A stretch of DNA of 64,000 nucleotides from Clostridium thailandense (GCF_019207025.1 NZ_JAEEGC010000052.1:28126-92125), one strand, 5' to 3'. Positions 48,784 through 58,608 are shown, numbered from the stretch's first letter. Numbers and translations are program-made. The notes: generated by a model from the letters alone, not told the origin.

Positions 48784-49737
48784 TTACCAATTAATTTTAT
48801 CTTTTATTTCAACTTTATCTCCTAATTTTACATCTTTTAATGCCCATTTCTTATATTCCTGATATCCGGTTCTATCTATAATATATCCTATATGCTCCTT
48901 ACCTAATGGCGCATCTTTATCAATAAACTCTTCTATAAAATCATAAGTGTTTAACACAATTTTTATTATACTTTCTTCATCTATCCATTTGGCAAAATCC
49001 TGAGCAAGCCTTGGGTCCTGCTTTCCTGTTCTTCCCATTATAACTAGCTTAAAATACTTTTCGTCACTTCTTGTCCATGCTCCCGTTGGGCATTTACCTA
49101 CACATTCTCCACATCCAATACATTTATCATGATCTCTTACAATCTTAAAGTTTTCAAAGGTTAATGCTCCTGTAGCTCTCTTTTTACAGTTCTTAACACA
49201 AGCTTGACACCCTATACATCTGTAGCTATCATATTGCGGTTCAGTCATTCCTATAACTCCAAAGTCCTGCATTCTAGCTTTTATACAGTCATTAGGACAT
49301 CCGGTAAAAGCAATTTTTACATGACGATCATTAGGGAAAATTGCTTTTTCCATCTTTTTAGCAAAAGCGGCAGTATTATAGTTAGCAAAAGGGCAGACAT
49401 TATTTCCTATACAAGCAGATACATTTCTTGTACCTGATGCAGGATATCCTGTATTTGCATCTACTTGATTTATTTCTAAACCTTCTATCACAGGTTGAAT
49501 TAATTCATTTATCTTAGGAATATTTTTCATATCTATTCCAGGTATCTCAAACCCTTGTCTAATAGTTATATGAACAGTTCCATTACCGTATTCATCAGCA
49601 ATTTTTTGTATTATTTCAAAATACTTTGCTTTCATATGACCGCCTGGAACTCTTACCCTTAATGCAGTTTTTCCTCTTTCCTTTGTTACTCTATATGCAT
49701 TCTTTTTCAGAGCCTTTGTATTTATATCTATAGACAT
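48784..49737 (-). CDS. asrC: anaerobic sulfite reductase subunit C (sirohaem)
   Basis: 317 residues, start behind GGGGGAG. Sirohaem/[4Fe-4S] motifs ACIGNNVCPFANYNT and AFTGCPNDCIKAR are present, plus an inserted two-cluster ferredoxin domain (CIGCQACVKNCKKRA, CIGCGECVGKCPTGA). Catalytic subunit reducing sulfite to sulfide in six electron steps. Length and operon order A-B-C match the Salmonella/clostridial enzyme. Confidence 0.95.
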   Translation of the reverse strand: MSIDINTKALKKNAYRVTKERGKTALRVRVPGGHMKAKYFEIIQKIADEYGNGTVHITIRQGFEIPGIDMKNIPKINELIQPVIEGLEINQVDANTGYPASGTRNVSACIGNNVCPFANYNTAAFAKKMEKAIFPNDRHVKIAFTGCPNDCIKARMQDFGVIGMTEPQYDSYRCIGCQACVKNCKKRATGALTFENFKIVRDHDKCIGCGECVGKCPTGAWTRSDEKYFKLVIMGRTGKQDPRLAQDFAKWIDEESIIKIVLNTYDFIEEFIDKDAPLGKEHIGYIIDRTGYQEYKKWALKDVKLGDKVEIKDKINW

Positions 49738-49750
49738 ACTTCTCCCCCCT

Positions 49751-50542
49751 TTAATCTACTAAGGTCTTAGCCTTAGTATAATTGAATACTGGACCTTCTA
49801 GGCAAATATAAGTGTCATCCATCTTACAGTGTCCACACTTACCAAGTCCGCAGCACATTTTTCTTTCATAAGAAACCCAAATGTTTTCTTCCTTAATTCC
49901 TCTTTTGATGAACTCAGCTACAGTAAACTTCATCATTATTGGAGGCCCAACAACAACTACCTGTGCTTCCTCTATATTTTCAATCGCCAAATCTTTAACA
50001 TAATTTGTAATTAGTCCAACATTACCATCATATCCTTCATCAGCTTTATCTACTGTCAATGTAATATCTAAATTCTCGCTCCACTCTTTAATATCTTCTT
50101 TAAATAATATATCCTCTGGTGACTTAAATCCAACTAGAAGTTTAAAGTTCTTAACTTCATTTCTATTAGCTGAAAAATAATCTACAATTCCCTTAACGGG
50201 AGCGAGTCCCGTACCACCTGCAGCCACAATAACCTCTTTTCCCTTGTATATATCCACATCAAAACCATTTCCATAAGGTCCTCTCATGAAAAGCTTGTCT
50301 CCTGGAAAGAAGGTATGAATAACATCTGTAACTACTCCTACACGTCTGATAGTTAAATCTATATATCCATCTCCTATTTCACAAACAGATATTGGAGCTT
50401 CTCCATATTTAGGTATAGAAACCTCAAAAAATTGTCCAGGTTTTACTTCGGAAGTATTCTCCATTCTAAAAGTATAATCAATATCTGTATGAGAAGTAAT
50501 ACTAATTATCTTACTAGCCTTTGGCAAATAAATATTTTCCAT
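49751..50542 (-). CDS. asrB: anaerobic sulfite reductase subunit B (FAD/NADH)
   Basis: 263 residues. Ferredoxin-reductase-like FAD domain (FFEVSIPKYGEAPISVCEIG), NAD domain (VIVAAGGTGLAPVKGIVDYF) and a C-terminal [2Fe-2S]-type Cys set (ERKMCCGLGKCGHCK...YICLEGPVF). It passes electrons from NADH to AsrA/AsrC. It starts right after asrA with AGGTGAAG overlapping the asrA end. Confidence 0.95.
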   Translation of the reverse strand: MENIYLPKASKIISITSHTDIDYTFRMENTSEVKPGQFFEVSIPKYGEAPISVCEIGDGYIDLTIRRVGVVTDVIHTFFPGDKLFMRGPYGNGFDVDIYKGKEVIVAAGGTGLAPVKGIVDYFSANRNEVKNFKLLVGFKSPEDILFKEDIKEWSENLDITLTVDKADEGYDGNVGLITNYVKDLAIENIEEAQVVVVGPPIMMKFTVAEFIKRGIKEENIWVSYERKMCCGLGKCGHCKMDDTYICLEGPVFNYTKAKTLVD

Positions 50543-51544
50543 TTACTTCACCTCTTCCATTGCTTTGTTCAATTTATTTACACAGTTTGAAAACGATATA
50601 TATTCTGGGCAAGCATCATCACATCTTCCACAGCCTACGCACATATGATAGCCAAATCTCTTTTTAAAGTCATAAATCTTATGCATAACCTTAAATCTCA
50701 TTCTCTCGCCTTTATCTTTTCTGAAACTATGTCCACCAGCCATATCCGTAAATCCATCTACTTGACAAGAAGCCCAAACTCTTCTTCTTTCCCCTACATT
50801 CTTATTATCCTTATAGAATATATCCTGCATTGTAAAGCAAGCACAAGTTCCACAGACAGTGTTACATCTTCCACAGGCTATACATCTTTGTGAGTACTCT
50901 TTCCACCCACTCCAGTTAAATACTCTTCCGTCTAAATTTTCAGGGACCTTCACTTCTATATCATTAGTTTCTATAAATTTAGGATTTACTTCAGCCTCAT
51001 TACAAGCTTCAAAGTATGGTCTAAAACCTTCATCCTTACATTCAACAAAAACCTGTCCATCTTTTACTTTTACGAATAAATCATATTCTTCTGTTCTATT
51101 ACTTCCCATGCTTACACAGAAACAATTTTCAAAACTATTTCCACATTCCATAAGCACAAATTTAACGTTCTCTCTTAATTTCTTATAATATGGGTCCTCT
51201 GGGCCATTATTTAGGTAGATTTGATCTAACCTCTTAACAGCATGTATATCACAGCTTCTTAGGAATATTAAAGACTTCTTATCTTCTACTTTAGGTTCCG
51301 TTACACTATCCTCTGTAAAATAAAATAATGTTTGAGTTATTGGAAGTATAATCTCCTTTGGTGAGAAATTAGATTTTTTATCAAAAACTATTTCCTCTAT
51401 ATCGTTAATCTGCGAGTATCTTACTGCATCCGTATCAGAGAAAGTGCCCTTTCCTTTTAATAATACTGGAGCATAAATTTTATACTCTTTCTTTATTAAG
51501 TCTAAAACATTATTAAAGTTTTCCTTGTTCAACTTATATCCCAT
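50543..51544 (-). CDS. asrA: anaerobic sulfite reductase subunit A (ferredoxin-like)
   Basis: 333 residues, strong AAGGAGG start. Two [4Fe-4S] motifs near the C-terminus (CIACGRCNTVCGTCACFT and CVGCGRCDDACPEYISF) as in hydrogenase subunit B/AsrA proteins. First gene of asrABC. The promoter region carries three Crp/Fnr-type palindromes. Confidence 0.95.
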   Translation of the reverse strand: MGYKLNKENFNNVLDLIKKEYKIYAPVLLKGKGTFSDTDAVRYSQINDIEEIVFDKKSNFSPKEIILPITQTLFYFTEDSVTEPKVEDKKSLIFLRSCDIHAVKRLDQIYLNNGPEDPYYKKLRENVKFVLMECGNSFENCFCVSMGSNRTEEYDLFVKVKDGQVFVECKDEGFRPYFEACNEAEVNPKFIETNDIEVKVPENLDGRVFNWSGWKEYSQRCIACGRCNTVCGTCACFTMQDIFYKDNKNVGERRRVWASCQVDGFTDMAGGHSFRKDKGERMRFKVMHKIYDFKKRFGYHMCVGCGRCDDACPEYISFSNCVNKLNKAMEEVK

Positions 51545-51605
51545 TTTAAACCTCCTTATACAATTTCCTATTTATTTTTATTAAATGTATTTTTTATTTG
51601 TATCA

Positions 51606-51624
51606 CTTGATAAACATATCACAA
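51606..51624. promoter_or_regulatory. Crp/Fnr-type site 1 before asrA
   Basis: TTGATAAACATATCAC, a weaker version of the TGTGAT-N4-ATCACA palindrome, 60-80 bp before the asrA start. Confidence 0.45.
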
Positions 51625-51637
51625 TTTTTAAGATAAC

Positions 51638-51657
51638 AATGTGATATTCATCACATT
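51638..51657. promoter_or_regulatory. Crp/Fnr-type site 2 before asrA
   Basis: AATGTGATATTCATCACATT, a perfect-arm palindrome of the Crp/Fnr/HcpR class. A redox- or nitrosative/sulfur-responsive regulator such as HcpR would fit control of sulfite reduction. Confidence 0.7.
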
Positions 51658-51770
51658 GCTTGACTTAAATACCAATTTTGTCCTTAGTTAATTATTTAAC
51701 TTGAGTCTTCAGAAAAAATACTTTTTTCCTAGTTATTAGATACAGTCTATCACAGTATACTTTTTTATTC

Positions 51771-51786
51771 CGTGATGTATATCACA
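51771..51786. promoter_or_regulatory. Crp/Fnr-type site 3 between asrA and the hemerythrin gene
   Basis: CGTGATGTATATCACA, same class as site 2, 43 bp from the hemerythrin stop. It could act on asrA from a distance. Confidence 0.6.
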
Positions 51787-51793
51787 CTTCATA

Positions 51794-51826
51794 AATTATA
51801 TGTCTAAGGTACGGGTTTATAAATGC
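51794..51826. repeat. central fragment of the palindromic repeat family
   Basis: TATGTCTAAGGTACGGGTTT then ATAAATGCTTCT matches the centre of the copies at 4.04, 38.17 and 59.28 kb (GAGGTACGAGTTTAT). Only about 30 bp remain. Confidence 0.5.
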
Positions 51827-51828
51827 TT

Positions 51829-52239
51829 CTATCTATCTAGCAATGGATATAATTCCTTTTCTTCTCTATTTATTCTATTTGATAAAACTCTAAAAATCAC
51901 TTCTGTATCTTTAGTAAATTTCTCAATATTCTGTTTAATTTTACTAGCTGTATTATATTTAAACTTATAGTCTTCATATGTTTTAGAAACTTCCTTCATT
52001 TCTTCGCTATATTTTTTACCAAAAGCATTTAATGCCAAATCTGAACTGCTTAAAAGATTAGGATACAGATATTTATCTTCATTTAGCAAATGTATTTTGA
52101 GTTTACCAGCGATAATATTTATACTTTTAACCATTTCATTCAAATTTTGTTCTATAGTACGGCTCTTTATATTCTTCAATATGTAATTGGCTAAATCCAT
52201 TACTTCATTGTGTTGTCTTTGTAAATTTATAACATTCAT
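51829..52239 (-). CDS. hemerythrin HHE-domain protein
   Basis: 136 residues starting at the second ATG, which has GGAG at proper distance. The first ligand region is NLQRQHNEVMDLANYIL, then HLLNEDKYLYPNLL (H-x3-E type) and the end NREEKELYPLLDR. Four-helix diiron fold. A role in oxygen, nitric oxide or iron handling is likely in an anaerobe. It shares an intergenic Crp/Fnr site with asrABC but is downstream of none of its own visible promoters. Confidence 0.85.
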   Translation of the reverse strand: MNVINLQRQHNEVMDLANYILKNIKSRTIEQNLNEMVKSINIIAGKLKIHLLNEDKYLYPNLLSSSDLALNAFGKKYSEEMKEVSKTYEDYKFKYNTASKIKQNIEKFTKDTEVIFRVLSNRINREEKELYPLLDR

Positions 52240-52380
52240 AATCATTATCTCCTTTTATTTCTTTATTTTCTATCATCATAATATCACAGAAAATATTAGA
52301 TTTCTGTATCCTATGATACGGATGTTAATAATTTAGTATGTAAACTCAAAATTTTCCCTATATATCCCAATGACTTAAAT

Positions 52381-53757
52381 TCATATTTGGGGATATATAT
52401 CAAAGCTCTCATTATCATCAGTTAAATACTTATATATAGTATCTAGTACTATAGGAATACCTTTTTTAATCTTTTCTTCATTTGTTTTGCTTATACTAAT
52501 TCTAAAATAGTTATCAGTTTTGTATTCTCTTAAAAGACAAGTTCTTGTGTCTAACAATTGTATATTTTGACTAGATAATGTACTTATTATCTTGTCATAT
52601 TTAAGCTTGTTATCTACATAAATACAAGCAAAATATCCAGACTTAGGGACATTCCATTTTATTTTAGCATGTTTAAATGACGAAATAGTATTCTTTAAGC
52701 AGCTCATTCTATCAATATATAGTTTGCTTATGTTTTTCCTGTGCTTGTCGAACATTCCACTTTTTAAATAAATCTCCAAAGCACCTTGGGACAAAATTGG
52801 ACTGTTCATATCTGACCACTTTTTATAATCTAAAAAGGTGTTTATAAGAATTTTAGGCATAACTAAAGCAGCTATTCTAAGTCCGGGCATCAGTATTTTT
52901 GAATAACTCTTCAAATATATGACTTTTGAAGAAATATCATAAGCGTACATTGGATCATATTTTTTGTCCGTATCCAAATCAGCCATTATATCATCTTCTA
53001 CAATATAAACATTATATTTTTCTGCCATTTTCACAATGGCTTCCCTTTCACTTTTACTATAGGAGTTACCTGTTGGATTGTGGAATCTTGGTATAGTATA
53101 AAAAAACTTGATGTTACTATACTTAAACAACTTTTCCAATTCGTTTAAATCTATACCATTCAATCCTCTCTCTATTCCAATAGCAGGAATGTTATTCAAT
53201 TTTAACGATTTAATAATTCCAAAATATGTGGGCTGCTCTATTAATACATTTTCATTTCCATTAGGAAAAGGCATAATAGACAATAAATTTAATGCCTGTT
53301 GAGAACCTGTGGTAATTATAATATTTTCAGCTTTTGTGAATATTTGATACTCTTTAAGTTGATTCTCTAGCACCTTTATCAAAGAATTCAATCCTTTTGG
53401 ATCACAATAAGAAAAAAGAGTTTCCTTGTATATTTGAATAGCGTTATTTAAACAATGTTGAAAATCTTTATATGGAAGACTATCCATGTCCGGAACTCCA
53501 GAAGAAAAATCAATCAAAGTATTTTCAATATCATTTTTCCTCGACATTGTATTATCTACAATATAATATCCACTTTTAGTTTTTGAGAATACAATGTGTT
53601 CCTTTTCCAATTCATTATAAGCTGTTAGAGCTGTTCCGATGCTGCATTCGAATTTCTCGGAAATTTCTCTTAATGAAGGTAGTTTTTCTTTTGGAGATAA
53701 ATTTCCGTTTAAAATTTGCTTTTTAATATATTCACTAATCAATTGATATTTAAGCAA
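52381..53757 (-). CDS. MocR-family regulator 2 (GntR HTH + aminotransferase domain)
   Basis: 458 residues, TTG start behind GGGAGGCG. The HTH reads KLPSLREISEKFECSIGTAL. The aminotransferase domain has VYIVEDDIMADLDTD and the PLP Lys in YLKSYSKILMPGLRIAAL. It diverges from a nitrilase gene with a direct-repeat operator between them, the usual MocR arrangement, so the nitrilase is its probable target. A C-terminal fragment of a close paralogue lies at 25 kb. Confidence 0.9.
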   Translation of the reverse strand: MLKYQLISEYIKKQILNGNLSPKEKLPSLREISEKFECSIGTALTAYNELEKEHIVFSKTKSGYYIVDNTMSRKNDIENTLIDFSSGVPDMDSLPYKDFQHCLNNAIQIYKETLFSYCDPKGLNSLIKVLENQLKEYQIFTKAENIIITTGSQQALNLLSIMPFPNGNENVLIEQPTYFGIIKSLKLNNIPAIGIERGLNGIDLNELEKLFKYSNIKFFYTIPRFHNPTGNSYSKSEREAIVKMAEKYNVYIVEDDIMADLDTDKKYDPMYAYDISSKVIYLKSYSKILMPGLRIAALVMPKILINTFLDYKKWSDMNSPILSQGALEIYLKSGMFDKHRKNISKLYIDRMSCLKNTISSFKHAKIKWNVPKSGYFACIYVDNKLKYDKIISTLSSQNIQLLDTRTCLLREYKTDNYFRISISKTNEEKIKKGIPIVLDTIYKYLTDDNESFDIYPQI

Positions 53758-53780
53758 TTAAACACGCCTCCCTAGAAATT

Positions 53781-53842
53781 TGTACTATAACAGATCGAAC
53801 TTTTATTCATTGATATTGCAATTATACTATAATACAATCGAA
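53781..53842. promoter_or_regulatory. MocR direct-repeat operator between regulator 2 and nitrilase
   Basis: TGTACTATAACAGATCGAA (53781-53799) is repeated as TATACTATAATACAATCGAA (53823-53842), 42 bp apart (four turns). Direct repeats of this kind are typical MocR targets. Confidence 0.65.
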
Positions 53843-53878
53843 ATATGAATTATACAAAAACGAAAGGATGTAGAAAAA

Positions 53879-54799
53879 ATGGAGAAAAAATTAAAAATTT
53901 CTGTTATTCAAGATGCTCCAGTTTTATTTGATTTAGAAAAAACTATGGATAAAACTATAGAACTTACAAGAAAAGCAGCAGCAAACGGATCAAAACTGAT
54001 TGTTTTTCCTGAAAGTTTTATACCTTGTTATCCAAGAGGACTTACTTTCGGTATGTTAATAGGAAGCCGAACTAAGGAAGGAAGAGAAGATTATCAAAGG
54101 TATTATGACAATTCAGTTGCAGTACCCGGCCCAGAGGTAGATAGATTAGCGGAACTTACTAAGGAGTTAGGTGTCTATTTATCCATAGGAATTACCGAGA
54201 AAAATGGTTATGGCCTTGATGGTTCACTACACTGCTGCAATTTATTTTTTGGCCCCGAAGGATACTTAGGAAGACATAGAAAATTGAAACCAACCGCTGC
54301 TGAAAGAGTTATATGGGGTGAAGATGACGGCTCAACAATTACTGTAGTGGATACTCCTTATGGAAAGATGGGCTCACTAATATGCTGGGAAAATTATATG
54401 CCCCTTGCAAGAATGGCGTTATATATGAAAGGTGTAAATCTATATATAGTACCAACTGCTGATCAAAGAGAAGTATATCAAGCTACACTGAAGCATATTG
54501 CCTTTGAAGGAAGATGTTTTGTAATAATGAGCAATCAATATGTTGAAAAATCAATGTACCCAACTGATTTGAAATATTATAAGGATCTTGAAAGCCAACC
54601 TGAAGTTATGTGCAGAGGGGGCAGCTGCATAATCGACCCTTATGGAGAGTATGTAGCAGGTCCATTATTTGATCAAGCAGGTATTTTAACAGCTGAAATT
54701 GACCTGGATCAAATTATACAGTCAAAGTTTGATTGGGATCCTGTTGGCCATTATAATCGACCAGAAATTTTAAAATTTGAAATAAATGAAAATAAATAA
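53879..54799 (+). CDS. nitrilase (carbon-nitrogen hydrolase)
   Basis: 306 residues, start behind AAAGGATG. The catalytic triad is Glu in KLIVFPESFIPCYP, Lys in RHRKLKPTAAERVIWGE and Cys in GSLICWENYMPLARMALY. The CWEN(Y)MPL wording places it with true nitrilases rather than amidases. It would convert a nitrile to carboxylate and ammonia in the cytoplasm. A divergent MocR-type gene with direct repeats between suggests regulated expression. Confidence 0.9.
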   Translation: MEKKLKISVIQDAPVLFDLEKTMDKTIELTRKAAANGSKLIVFPESFIPCYPRGLTFGMLIGSRTKEGREDYQRYYDNSVAVPGPEVDRLAELTKELGVYLSIGITEKNGYGLDGSLHCCNLFFGPEGYLGRHRKLKPTAAERVIWGEDDGSTITVVDTPYGKMGSLICWENYMPLARMALYMKGVNLYIVPTADQREVYQATLKHIAFEGRCFVIMSNQYVEKSMYPTDLKYYKDLESQPEVMCRGGSCIIDPYGEYVAGPLFDQAGILTAEIDLDQIIQSKFDWDPVGHYNRPEILKFEINENK

Positions 54800-54810
54800 A
54801 TTGTATTTTT

Positions 54811-54885
54811 AGACATCACGTCCGAAAGTTGATTTACACTCCGGGATATGTTGCCAGAATTAGAGGCACACACAAAAGTTTTTAA
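54811..54885. repeat. partial copy of the palindromic repeat family
   Basis: ACGTCCGAAAGTTGATTTAC, then ACTCCGGGATATGTTGCCAGAA and GGCACACACAAAAGTTTTT align with an arm of the element (compare ACGTCCAAAAGTAGACTTAT in the 38.3-kb arm read on the minus strand). The second arm is missing. Confidence 0.6.
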
Positions 54886-54921
54886 TTTACAAAAAACATA
54901 TGGGTTTGTGACCAATCTGAA

Positions 54922-54950
54922 TGTGGAATAATATAACATATTATTCCACA
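54922..54950 (+). terminator. nitrilase terminator
   Basis: Perfect 12-bp stem TGTGGAATAATA / TATTATTCCACA, 5-base loop, then TTTTG. Confidence 0.75.
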
Positions 54951-55042
54951 TTTTGATGATTGCTGATATAAGATTATCTTATTATAATTTCATTATATTA
55001 CAATGTGTAACGTATCCAAAACATTTTTGAAGGGGTGGAAAA

Positions 55043-56200
55043 ATGAAAAAAAATTTGACAGGAATTTTCGCTGCATTAATTGCAATAACTTCAGTAATAA
55101 CTATACCTATCTACAAAGCTAATGCAGCTGTACAAACTCCAATCACTAGAAGCCAGGTTGAAAAAAGATCAGTAAGCATGATGGATTTAACTTGGACATA
55201 CTCTTCTGATAAAAATAGTAATATATCTTCTAAATATTCATTAAATGTCACTCTTCCAAAGCAGTTTCAAGGCGTAACAACTGCTCAGTTTACAGGCATA
55301 CCTTATGACTGGGGTGGTATTGATGGAATTGATACTAACTCTTACAACACCCCATGGACAGGCTTCCTTGACGCAGTTAGCAAAGGTGCTTTTACAGGAA
55401 ATGTAAGTTCTCAATCAGGACTAGGATATATACCCGGAACTGCTGGAATGGATTGTTCAGGCTTTGTACAAGCTGCTTTTAATATTGTAGATTATAAACA
55501 GTCATCAACTACCTTACTCAACAACTATTTTACTAAAATTGATCTTAATAGCTTACAACATATGGATATCTTAGACAAGCCAGGCAATCATGTAGTTATC
55601 TTCGATAAATGGGGAACTCTAAATGGTATAAATGGTGCCTTTACTTACGAATCAACACCAGATCAAACCTATGGCGGTATTCAGGGTACTAAAAGATACT
55701 TTATAAGTATAAACACAATTAACAGTGGATACATACCTGCACGATATATAAATATAGTTGATGATACAACAACTATATCATCTGCTCCTAATTTTAAGAT
55801 TGGAGGATATGCTAAAGTCTCCAATGTAACAAGTTGTGCAAACTTGAGATCAAATTCTGGAACAAATTATACTATTTTAAATACTATTCCAAAGGGAACC
55901 ATTCTGAATTTAAATAATTATTCAAATGGATGTTATCAAGTTGCCTATAATGGACAAACAGGTTGGATTGGAGAAAATACCCTTGGATCAATACCATCTA
56001 ATCAGTATGTAACAGTTACTGGCGCTTACCAACTAAATATAAGAATCAATTCATACTCTACAGCACAAATAATTGGAATCCTTTCACAGGGCCAATATGC
56101 ACAAAAGCTTGATCAAACTCCAGATGGAAGCTGGTATAAAATCAGTATAAATGGAATTCAAGGCTGGTCTTCTAGCAAATATTTAACCTATATTCAATAA
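55043..56200 (+). CDS. secreted NlpC/P60-type hydrolase with two SH3 domains
   Basis: 385 residues, start behind GAAGGGGTGG. A signal peptide with cleavage near residue 28 (KANAA). The catalytic core has YDWGGIDG and GMDCSGFVQAAF, whose Cys is the nucleophile, and NHVVIFDKWG, which supplies the likely His. Two bacterial SH3 repeats follow (VSNVTSCANLRSNSGTNYTI and VTGAYQLNIRINSYSTAQII, each ending in GxxGWxxxxxL). A cell-wall peptidase, possibly in wall turnover. The insertion between GIPYDWGG and GMDCSG makes the core longer than the usual NlpC/P60 domain. Confidence 0.85.
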   Translation: MKKNLTGIFAALIAITSVITIPIYKANAAVQTPITRSQVEKRSVSMMDLTWTYSSDKNSNISSKYSLNVTLPKQFQGVTTAQFTGIPYDWGGIDGIDTNSYNTPWTGFLDAVSKGAFTGNVSSQSGLGYIPGTAGMDCSGFVQAAFNIVDYKQSSTTLLNNYFTKIDLNSLQHMDILDKPGNHVVIFDKWGTLNGINGAFTYESTPDQTYGGIQGTKRYFISINTINSGYIPARYINIVDDTTTISSAPNFKIGGYAKVSNVTSCANLRSNSGTNYTILNTIPKGTILNLNNYSNGCYQVAYNGQTGWIGENTLGSIPSNQYVTVTGAYQLNIRINSYSTAQIIGILSQGQYAQKLDQTPDGSWYKISINGIQGWSSSKYLTYIQ

Positions 56201-56206
56201 TAAATA

Positions 56207-56250
56207 AAGACTGTAGGAAGTTTACTTTATATAATACTCCCACAGTCTTT
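56207..56250. terminator. terminator between convergent genes
   Basis: AAAGACTGTaGG...CCcACAGTCTTTT stem with a T tract, serving the secreted hydrolase and probably also the MalY gene. Confidence 0.7.
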
Positions 56251-56295
56251 TCAACTTAATATATTGATGTTTTAAAACGGCATTTATATTTATCT

Positions 56296-57477
56296 TTAAA
56301 TTATAGACTTAATTGCGTTCTTCATATTATTTAAAGCTTTTTCCAACATAGCTCTTGGACATGCAATATTGACACGTTCAAATCCCGCACCAGATGCTCC
56401 AAAAATATAGCCTTCATCTAAAAAGATCCTCGCCTTTTCTTTCATAAGCTTTTCAAGTTCGCTATTAGTAAGACCAAGCGCCTTGCAGTCAAGCCAAACT
56501 AAATACGTACCTTCTGTTTCTATTACTTTAACTTGAGGCAATTCCTTTGCCATGAAACTCTTTAGATAGTTTAAGTTTCCCTCAAGATACTCTAACAACT
56601 CATCTAACCAAAGCTCTCCTTCATTATATGCAGCTTCACAGGCAGCATATGCAAAGTGGTTAAGTGAGAAAAATCCTGTTCTCTCATTAGCATTATCAAA
56701 TTGAGCTTTTAGTTTAGAATTTGGAATAATGACATTTGAACACTGAAGTCCTGCTAGGTTAAAAGTCTTTGAAGGAGCAGTCAAAATTAAACTATTGTCT
56801 TGAAATTCCTGTGATAATGTTGCAAAAACTTTGTGTTTATATGGCTTAAACACAAAATCAAAGTGAATCTCATCAGAAATAACGAGCACACCTGCTTTTA
56901 AACAAATTTCCCCCACCCTATTAAGCTCTTCTTCAGTCCAAACTCTTCCTACAGGATTATGTGGATTGCAGAATAAAAGAATCTTTACAAGGGGATCTTT
57001 TACCTTTTCTTCAAGATCATCAAAGTCAATAGTATAATTACCGCCTTTATATATCAATGCATTATTAACAACTTGACAACCATTGTTAGTTATAGCTTTG
57101 CCAAAAGGATAATAAACAGGTTGTTGTATTATTACCTTGTCGCCTGGATGAGTAAATGCTCTTATTGCAGTATTAAACGCAGGAACTACACCTGTTGAAA
57201 GTGATATCCACTCCTTTTTTATTTTCCAATTATGTCTTCTCTCCATCCATCCTATAACAGCTTCATAATAGCTTTCCGTTGGAATAGTATAGCCGTAGGC
57301 CGCAAAGTCAGCTACTTTTTTGATGGCTGTTACAATTTCAGGCGCCACCTTAAACTCCATATCTGCAACAGAAAGAGGTATTATGTCTTCACCTGCAACT
57401 CCCATTTCCTGAGTTATAGAATCCCATTTAGCTGCCCCCACGTTTCTTCTGCTGAAAATTGTATTAAAATCGTACAT
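56296..57477 (-). CDS. patB: MalY/PatB-family aminotransferase or cystathionine beta-lyase
   Basis: 393 residues, start behind GAGAGGAG. Opens NVGAAKWDSITQEMG, with the substrate-binding IPLSVADMEFKVAPEI characteristic of MalY/PatB, LLFCNPHNPVGRVWTEEELN, VISDEIHFDFVF and the PLP Lys in LTAPSKTFNLAGLQCSNVII. C-S lyase activity on cystathionine/cysteine conjugates is expected. Full length. Confidence 0.9.
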   Translation of the reverse strand: MYDFNTIFSRRNVGAAKWDSITQEMGVAGEDIIPLSVADMEFKVAPEIVTAIKKVADFAAYGYTIPTESYYEAVIGWMERRHNWKIKKEWISLSTGVVPAFNTAIRAFTHPGDKVIIQQPVYYPFGKAITNNGCQVVNNALIYKGGNYTIDFDDLEEKVKDPLVKILLFCNPHNPVGRVWTEEELNRVGEICLKAGVLVISDEIHFDFVFKPYKHKVFATLSQEFQDNSLILTAPSKTFNLAGLQCSNVIIPNSKLKAQFDNANERTGFFSLNHFAYAACEAAYNEGELWLDELLEYLEGNLNYLKSFMAKELPQVKVIETEGTYLVWLDCKALGLTNSELEKLMKEKARIFLDEGYIFGASGAGFERVNIACPRAMLEKALNNMKNAIKSII

Positions 57478-57538
57478 ATAATATCACTCCTCTCAATATC
57501 TAGTATTCATACTTGTCTACTAATTAAAATCTAAAATT

Positions 57539-58375
57539 CTAAATTTTTTTAGCTAGTTCTTTTAATATTTCAGCGGTTGTATCTAGTTCTTCAATAGATG
57601 AAGTTATTTCCGATATTGCATTACTTACTATCTGAAAATTTGAATTTGATTTATTTATGCTGTTCGTAACAAGTTCCATAGAACCACTAATCTCTTTTAT
57701 TACAGAATCAATTTTTTTAACTGACTCACTACTTGATTTAGACAATTTTCTTATTTCTTGCGCAACTACGCTAAAGCCTTTTCCATTATCTCCTGCTCTA
57801 GAAGCCTCAATCGCTGCATTTAATCCCAAAAGATTTGTCTGACTTGAAATACTTTGAATGAAATTTAAGATTTCATTAGTATCTTTAGTGCTCTTATTAG
57901 CTTCATTCATTGCAATAGAAGTGTCTGAATTTAAATTAACTATTTTTTTAATCTCTTGAGAAATATTGCTGCTTGCCAAAGATATTTGATTAAGAGAAGT
58001 TGACACATTTTCAGAAAGAGTTAATACTTCATTCATCTTTTCAATACTCTTCGCTGCTAATAAGAGGCCAATTACCTTGTTATTGTCGTCTTTAATTGGA
58101 ATTGAATATGACTTAAAAGGCACTCCGAACATTTCTTTAGGAACAATATCTATTACTGGTTTTCCAGTTTTTAACACTTCAGCTGGAGGACCCACTTTCG
58201 GTATAAGATCTCCTTCTTCATATTTTAAAATTGTTTTATCACTATGAAGAATCTTCAAAATTCTTTCTGTATCCGTAATATAAATAGTTACATCGTGATC
58301 AAAAAGTATATCTATATATTGTAGTGAAGCATTTAAAGAATCAAATATTGTATTTTCAACTATTGGCGATAACAT
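57539..58375 (-). CDS. short cytoplasmic chemoreceptor-like protein B
   Basis: 278 residues from ATG behind GGAGGTGGATTAC. The sensor domain ([57 protein letters not shown]) and the shortened signalling hairpin ([35 protein letters not shown]) have the same plan as protein A at 31.4 kb. No membrane segment. These soluble receptors are numerous in clostridia; the ligand is unknown. Confidence 0.85.
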   Translation of the reverse strand: MLSPIVENTIFDSLNASLQYIDILFDHDVTIYITDTERILKILHSDKTILKYEEGDLIPKVGPPAEVLKTGKPVIDIVPKEMFGVPFKSYSIPIKDDNNKVIGLLLAAKSIEKMNEVLTLSENVSTSLNQISLASSNISQEIKKIVNLNSDTSIAMNEANKSTKDTNEILNFIQSISSQTNLLGLNAAIEASRAGDNGKGFSVVAQEIRKLSKSSSESVKKIDSVIKEISGSMELVTNSINKSNSNFQIVSNAISEITSSIEELDTTAEILKELAKKI

Positions 58376-58512
58376 GTAATCCACCTCCAAGTAATCTATT
58401 ATAAATATAATTAATCTTATCTATTTTTATTCGTCATAATAATAGAAAATCCTTTATCGAAAATTGACTTTTACCCGTTAGATTACATTTATGCTGTCTA
58501 AACTAATAAAAA

Positions 58513-58539
58513 TCCACCTAGAAATGCAATCTAGGTGGA
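58513..58539 (-). terminator. csoR-type gene terminator
   Basis: Perfect stem TCCACCTAG / CTAGGTGGA with a 9-base loop and TTTTTATT on the minus strand. Confidence 0.8.
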
Positions 58540-58608
58540 CACTTTCTTCTTATTTATCCTGGTCACAGAGTATAACCTACTCATTTATATTTTAAAATTA
58601 AATTCTAA

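Noticed and set aside
57657..57842. Plus-strand frames over chemoreceptor genes
   Set aside because: These arise from the repetitive codon pattern of the coiled coil on the other strand; no start signals.
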